Positions 59,597 through 64,000 of a DNA stretch of 64,000 bases are shown here, piece by piece. A program made the translations under genes and the position numbers. The stretch covers positions 3,246,001 through 3,310,000 of the forward strand of contig JAWHQI010000001.1 in assembly GCA_033032865.1 (NCBI GenBank), given 5' to 3'. The notes below the pieces were generated by a model. It was not told the origin of the DNA and searched no databases. It was given only the letters and a program-made list of their open reading frames with translations. Origin of the DNA: Dactylorhiza incarnata (Eukaryota; Streptophyta; Magnoliopsida; Asparagales; Orchidaceae). The number at the start of each line of letters is the position of its first letter. Within the stretch, counting starts at the first letter, position 1.

Positions 59597-60833
59597 TGTT
59601 AAAATTTTTGTAAGACCTTTATGGAGTGAGCAGGAGTTAGTCAACTTAGAGATACTAGCCAAAACAACCAGAAACTACTTGAGGCAAACAAGTGATCTTT
59701 ATTGAAAGTAACTTCAAATTACAAGGCGAGGCATGCTTGGCGAGACATGATTCCGCCAGCAGAAACACCAAAGGAAAAAAAAAGAAATTGAAGATAACTT
59801 GAGACCGCGCGGTCTCCCTTGCGACCTCAGCAACTCGCCAGACCGCAACCCGCTGCCGACCTCAGAACAACACCAGACCTTTGATCAGACCGCACCCCTC
59901 CTTCCGAACTCATGATTCTCCCGAACTCCAGCAACAAAACTCCAAGCCGCAGACCGCCCGAACACTTTCAGAGGAAGAGGTGATCGCTGCTGCCCGCACT
60001 ATCTGTAGAAGCTGCACAAGAAGAGTTCAATCAGCAGACCACCCAGTCAGACAAATAGAGACCGCAGGAAAGAAGAGAACTCGGCTTACACTTGGTGTGT
60101 CATAATTTGCTGCTACAGTGGCTCCTATTTATAAGCGTGGGACCTGATCCAGTCACCACCGTATGAGATAGGATCACCACCCTCCAGACCACGCGACCTG
60201 ACCGGTCACACCGCGCGATCAGCAATAGAACTCCTGCTTCATTTTGGTGAACTCGCCAGCTTCAACATCAACCATGAGAGACCGCCACTCTCACAGCAGA
60301 TCGCGACTCCAACGGAGATTGCCAGACCGCCCGAAGCTGTTCACCCCCTGTGTTTGGCCGAGACCGCGAACACAGCCAGTTCGCCATCAACCCGCGAACT
60401 CCTGCTCGCATACCAGTCTCCTCCTGTGACCGCGAACTGAACCCACGCGACTAAGACCCTTAGTCCGCGAATACCACCAGAAAGCCCGGTCAGACACCAG
60501 ACCGCATTCTGGAGAAAACCTGGATCAAGCTGTGCGGTCACACCAGACCGCCACAGCCTTGAGGAAGACAATCCGCCACGCGATCACGAACAGACCGCGC
60601 ACACCTGAAGATGAACAACCAGCCACGTGGTTAGAGACAGACCGTGCGGCCTTCACCTTCGGCCGCCTTGGACCAGACACCAGCGGCCATACCTGGAGAC
60701 CGCAGCTAAGCTAAGACAAGCCAGAACGCAGAGACAGACTGCCAAGTCGTGCGGTCAAGACAGACCGCCCGACCTCCTCCCAGACCGCCCAGGTCCAAAA
60801 AGCCTCGTAACTTCCACTTCAACAATTTCAACA
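59597..60833 (-). repeat. E 5' LTR
   Basis: 1237 bases with TG...CA ends. TATA at 60124-60133, AGACCGC motifs as in the 3' copy. Confidence 0.95.
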
Positions 60834-60873
60834 GTTACTGGCTATGTTAAGGGATATGACTGTTAGTTATGGA

Positions 60874-62694
60874 TGTTGTAAAATCACCTAGAGGGGGGGG
60901 GGGGGGGGGGTGAATAGGTACTTTAAAATCTCTTGCCCCTCGTTCTTTTTAGTCTATTTCTATGAAGGTCCTAGTATAAAGATTAAAATCACATCACAGA
61001 AAATACACAAAGTTTTATAGTGGTTCCTCAAGACAGAGTGTCTTGAGTAGTCCACTATCCCTCTACGACTATCTAGCAGTGTGATAGAGTTGGCAAACTC
61101 TGCCAAAAACTCAAGCCCGCAAGCCCTATAATCTCAGGCCCTCAAGCCCTATAACTCAGGCCCTCAAGCTCTACAATCTCAGGCCCACAAGCCCTACACT
61201 CAGGCCCTCAATGCCTATAGCTCAGATCTGAAACAGATCCTACAAACTCAGGCCCGCAAGCCCTACAGCTCAGGACCTCAATCCCTATAGTACTTAGGCC
61301 CTCAAGCTCTACAATCTCAGATCTGAAAATAGATCCTACAGCTCAAGCCCGCAATCCCTACAGAAAAAGATTTGAGAAATAGTTCTCTAGCCTGATGAAG
61401 ATTGGCTTCTTGGAAAAGTTCTTAGTCGGATATGGATTCACTTCTTGGATCTGAAGAGAATGCTTCTGATCTTTTCTTGGACAACACAGATTCTTCTTCA
61501 ATCCTTTCTTCAACCTGGAACGCTTCTTATCAGCTGATGTTGCTAGACTGAAACTTGGAGAACACTTGATGAAGAATTTTAGATCTCAGATTCTTGTTTC
61601 TTCTTTTCGCAGGCGGCTACTGTTCTATAAATTTTATACATATTTTCTGCATTTCTTGCTGTAGCAAATTAGGGCAGACACTTATCTCTTTTATAAGACT
61701 AAGGAGCCGGCTAACGGTCTCCTAGGATGTACTATAAGTGTCAGAGGTCCATTGCTTAATGACACAAGCTGATTGGACCATCACGCGGCGACATTAAATA
61801 CAAACAATGCGTTTTGAAATATCTTGATATGTCTTGACGATATTTGCAACATCTCGACGACAGAACTTGCCGTTACGATGATTCATCTTGGACTTGGACA
61901 AATCTTCAAGTCTTCTTCAATCTTCTTTAGACAATGATATCTCGATGATACAAGATATCACAGCTGCACTTGCACTTACGACGACATAAAGTCATCTTAA
62001 ACATGTCATCGTAATTTTGTTGTCAACTTGCTGTCTTCTCGATGATGTCATTGAGACCATATCATCATTCCGAAGATGTTGTCAAAACCACACTGTCATA
62101 TCGATGATGTCGTCAAAACCATACTATCATATCGACGATGTCGCCAAAATCATGTAGTCATTTTGATGATCTTGTCTTGATCATTCTAACGACAAGTAGT
62201 TCTCCTTCCATAAGCCGTCTTCAAGAGTTCTCCCTTAGCCATTTTGACGACAAGGCTTCTTTTTCGATGATGTCGTCGACAAAGCCAAATACTTTGACTT
62301 ATCTCTTCTTATACTTTACCGCGATCTCATTGTGTGATTCCAGTTGACACGACGATACTGGAATTATATCGATTCATCTTATTCTTATGACAATATCGTC
62401 GTGTGTACTTTGAAGTCACAACAATATCATCGGAATGTCCATACTATTTTGATGATAATTGACATGATCCTTCCGCTTAACTCTGAGTATCATCTCGACA
62501 ATGTGTACATGCTTATTCGACGATATGTGCAGTCCTTCTCGATGATATTATGCTTAGTGAGATTAGAGAAGTACTAGACATATGACTTAATCTCTGCAAG
62601 CATAAACTAAGCATACCATCAAATACATAGTGCTTTTATCATTGACCTGGGCACCTTTTCAAATCAGGAACATTACTGGGCACTGTTCCCAACA
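60874..62694 (-). repeat. F 3' LTR
   Basis: From tgttgtaaaatcacctag to gttcccaaca, 1821 bases. Features: U5 run of about 20 G (60892-60910) flanked by TCACC and GGTGA, CTCAAGACA/TGTCTTGAG hairpin (61027-61047), a degenerate minisatellite of ctcaggccctcaagccctac units (61106-61350), TATA region near 61625-61637, and from 61800 to 62560 many CGATGAT / CGACGAT / TCGTCG-type motifs. It was not compared to a second LTR. Confidence 0.8.
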
Positions 62695-62714
62695 ATCTCC
62701 CCTTATTTGAAGAA
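62695..62714 (-). other. F polypurine tract
   Basis: The minus strand reads cttcaaataaggggagat before TGTTGGG, nearly the same layout as in C. Confidence 0.75.
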
Positions 62715-62829
62715 GTTCTAACTCACCTCAATGATAAATGTCACACATAGAAAGAATCAAAATTCAAGTAAATAAAATTTATTCAACGACCAAACATTAT
62801 GTAAACAGAAAGAATATTTTTAAACAAAA

Positions 62830-63772
62830 ATTCTACAATCATTTGCCCCTTGCATTCTTAGACAAAACATTTCAACATTTCAACTTCTGTTGATGCTAAT
62901 ACCACGTTTCAACCTCTGCTGCTTCTGCCCTTGCCTTTCCTCTTTTGTCATTCATAAAAATGGATGGGCTTTGGGATCTTCTTTGGGGTGGGAGGAGGAC
63001 CATGAGGGAATGCAAGCTTGGGATTCCTCCTTTTCTCCATTTGCCTTAGATGCAGATTCCAATCAACTGAGTAATATACCATTTTAGAGCTTTCTTGAGG
63101 ATATCTAAATTCAATCCAGCTTTCTGAGATGATTTCCTTGGAGGTAGGACTCCACTTGCCTGCTTGTGGATCCTACTCATTCTCCCTCAGCCTTTTTTGT
63201 CTGTACTTTCTGCTTTGCAGTTTCTTTCTTTTCTTTGAAGTTGTTGAGTCTCCAAATTCAACTCCATACTCCTCTGAGTCTGTGCTGACAGATGGTTCAG
63301 CTAATTCATATCAAGAGGGGGCTTCTGCAAGGCTTGCTTGACTTCACCGGCAGTCCACATAGCTTGATGTGAGCCTCCATTTATAATTGTCTTCTTCCCC
63401 TTTAGGACTTCTTCAATTAGTCGTTCATCCAAGGTTTCTTGCATTGAGATCAGCCTTTCGTGTATTTGTTGTTCTGTTGCATCCAGGTTGTTTCAAACTT
63501 CTAGCAGATGAACATCCAAGGTCTGAGTATTCACATGCACTCTGTTCAGAATGCGATCTATATCATCATGAATGACTGTTTCTAACTGCCCAAAGGCCCG
63601 CTCCACATTGTCTGAGAATGTGACTTGATTCTGCAGGAGCTTATGGGTTTCATGGCTGACTTGGTTGATCTCTTCACCAACAAGCTCCATTGTTGGAGCT
63701 GCTAGGTGATAGAAGTGAGCATACAAAGTGTTCAAATGAAGTATCTCCTTCTTAACAGTCTTTAGTTCATCC
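62830..63772 (-). pseudogene. F accessory gene C-terminal part, decayed
   Basis: The upstream part (63772-63493) is open and reads as amphipathic helix (ILHLNTLYAHFYHLAAP, QVSHETHKLLQNQVTF), like the coiled-coil segment of the C accessory gene. Beyond the stop at 63493, scattered frames keep pieces similar to the C tail: a WSPTSKEIISESWIEF block (63100) and an IPKPIHF block (62960). G truncates it at 63773. Function unknown. Confidence 0.5.
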
Positions 63773-64000
63773 TGTTGGAACAACCCTATTACTGAGTTAG
63801 GCTAGGATCACCATCTATTTATTAGGACTAAGTTGACCCCATTGTATAGTCTTAAGGGTCAAGGTTTTAGGCTGTTAAAACTAAGGGAAAGATAAGTTTT
63901 CTGCATTCGACGAACTCCACACTGCGTTCGACGAACCCAATCCTACGTTCGACGAATGGCATGCTCGTGCGTTCGACGAACTTGCCAAAGTTCTGCGTTC
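63773..64000. repeat. G: start of another LTR (partial)
   Basis: TGTTGGAACAACC at 63773 interrupts the F accessory ORF, and the sequence then changes character. At 63905-64000 TTCGACGAA-containing segments recur five times (gcattcgacgaac, gcgttcgacgaac, acgttcgacgaat, and so on). A TATA-like taaataga on the minus strand (63811-63822) left of these motifs suggests a minus-strand element. The call rests on the terminal TGTTGG and the break in the ORF. Confidence 0.45.

Larger units (their letters stand above)
54209..60833 (-). mobile_element. E: Ty1/copia element, nearly complete
   Basis: LTRs 54209-55444 and 59597-60833 are highly similar along their length. GTTAC flanks both ends (54204-54208, 60834-60838). 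The primer site, gag-pol frame and purine tract are all in place. There are six nonsense codons and no frameshift I can find. It belongs to the same family as D (pol similarity, GCGGTCT-rich LTRs, identical purine tract), in opposite orientation. It appears to be the youngest or least decayed element in the window. Confidence 0.96.
60874..64000 (-). mobile_element. F: Sirevirus-like element, 3' end only
   Basis: LTR 60874-62694 is followed by a polypurine tract and an accessory ORF remnant on the minus strand similar in place and tail sequence to that of C. The element continues beyond the window and is itself interrupted at 63773 by another LTR-like sequence (G). The bases just before the LTR are atgga. 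Confidence 0.75.

Overview
The window looks like nuclear DNA of a flowering plant, from a repeat-dense heterochromatic stretch. The evidence is copia elements primed by initiator tRNA-Met, Sirevirus-like elements with multiple polypurine tracts, a PIF/Harbinger DNA transposon with TTA target duplications, Tat-like Ty3/gypsy gag relics, and a decayed piece of plastid DNA (ycf2 5' region plus trnI-CAU). I cannot name the species. I found no host protein gene that I can defend; almost everything is transposable-element sequence, most of it broken. Element names used below: T1, T2, PIF, O, A, B, C, D, E, F, G.

Layout. 1-4591: T1, a gag-only Ty3/gypsy element on the minus strand with a 78-bp tandem array between gag and its 3' LTR. 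4592-9429: the 5' part of T2, a second gag-only minus-strand element with a 77-bp array in the same place; T1 has probably inserted into it. 9701-13070: a complete but degenerate PIF/Harbinger element. 13074-16250: mostly unassigned sequence with (GA)n and (CA)n microsatellites. 16259-53345: a nest. An old copia element (O, minus) is split by copia element A (16984-52258, minus). A is split by Sirevirus-like elements B (20419-29288, minus) and C (29408-47820, minus). The 5' LTR of C is split by copia element D (40590-47087, plus). Target-site duplications support each step. 53346-53937: plastid-derived DNA. 54209-60833: E, a less decayed relative of D on the minus strand. 60874-63772: the 3' end of F, a Sirevirus-like element related to C. 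63773-64000: the start of another LTR, G.

How the parts work together. The autonomous copia types (A, C, D, E, O) encode gag, protease, integrase, reverse transcriptase and RNase H. T1, T2 and B encode only gag-like proteins and would depend on enzymes from relatives. B and C each also carry an accessory gene that is not gag-pol. In B it runs antisense to gag, in C it runs in the sense direction downstream of pol. In both elements this gene has its own TATA box preceded by the same family-specific motif cluster, at the same spacing, as the TATA box of that element's LTR. This reuse of the LTR promoter module for an internal gene is the most interesting signal I found. More broadly, every LTR family here has its own short, CpG-containing, often quasi-palindromic motif repeated several to many times upstream of its TATA box.

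Limits. Boundaries come from reading the bases, LTR pair comparison and TSDs. Protein assignments come from motif recognition without a database search. Copy numbers and periods are hand counts.
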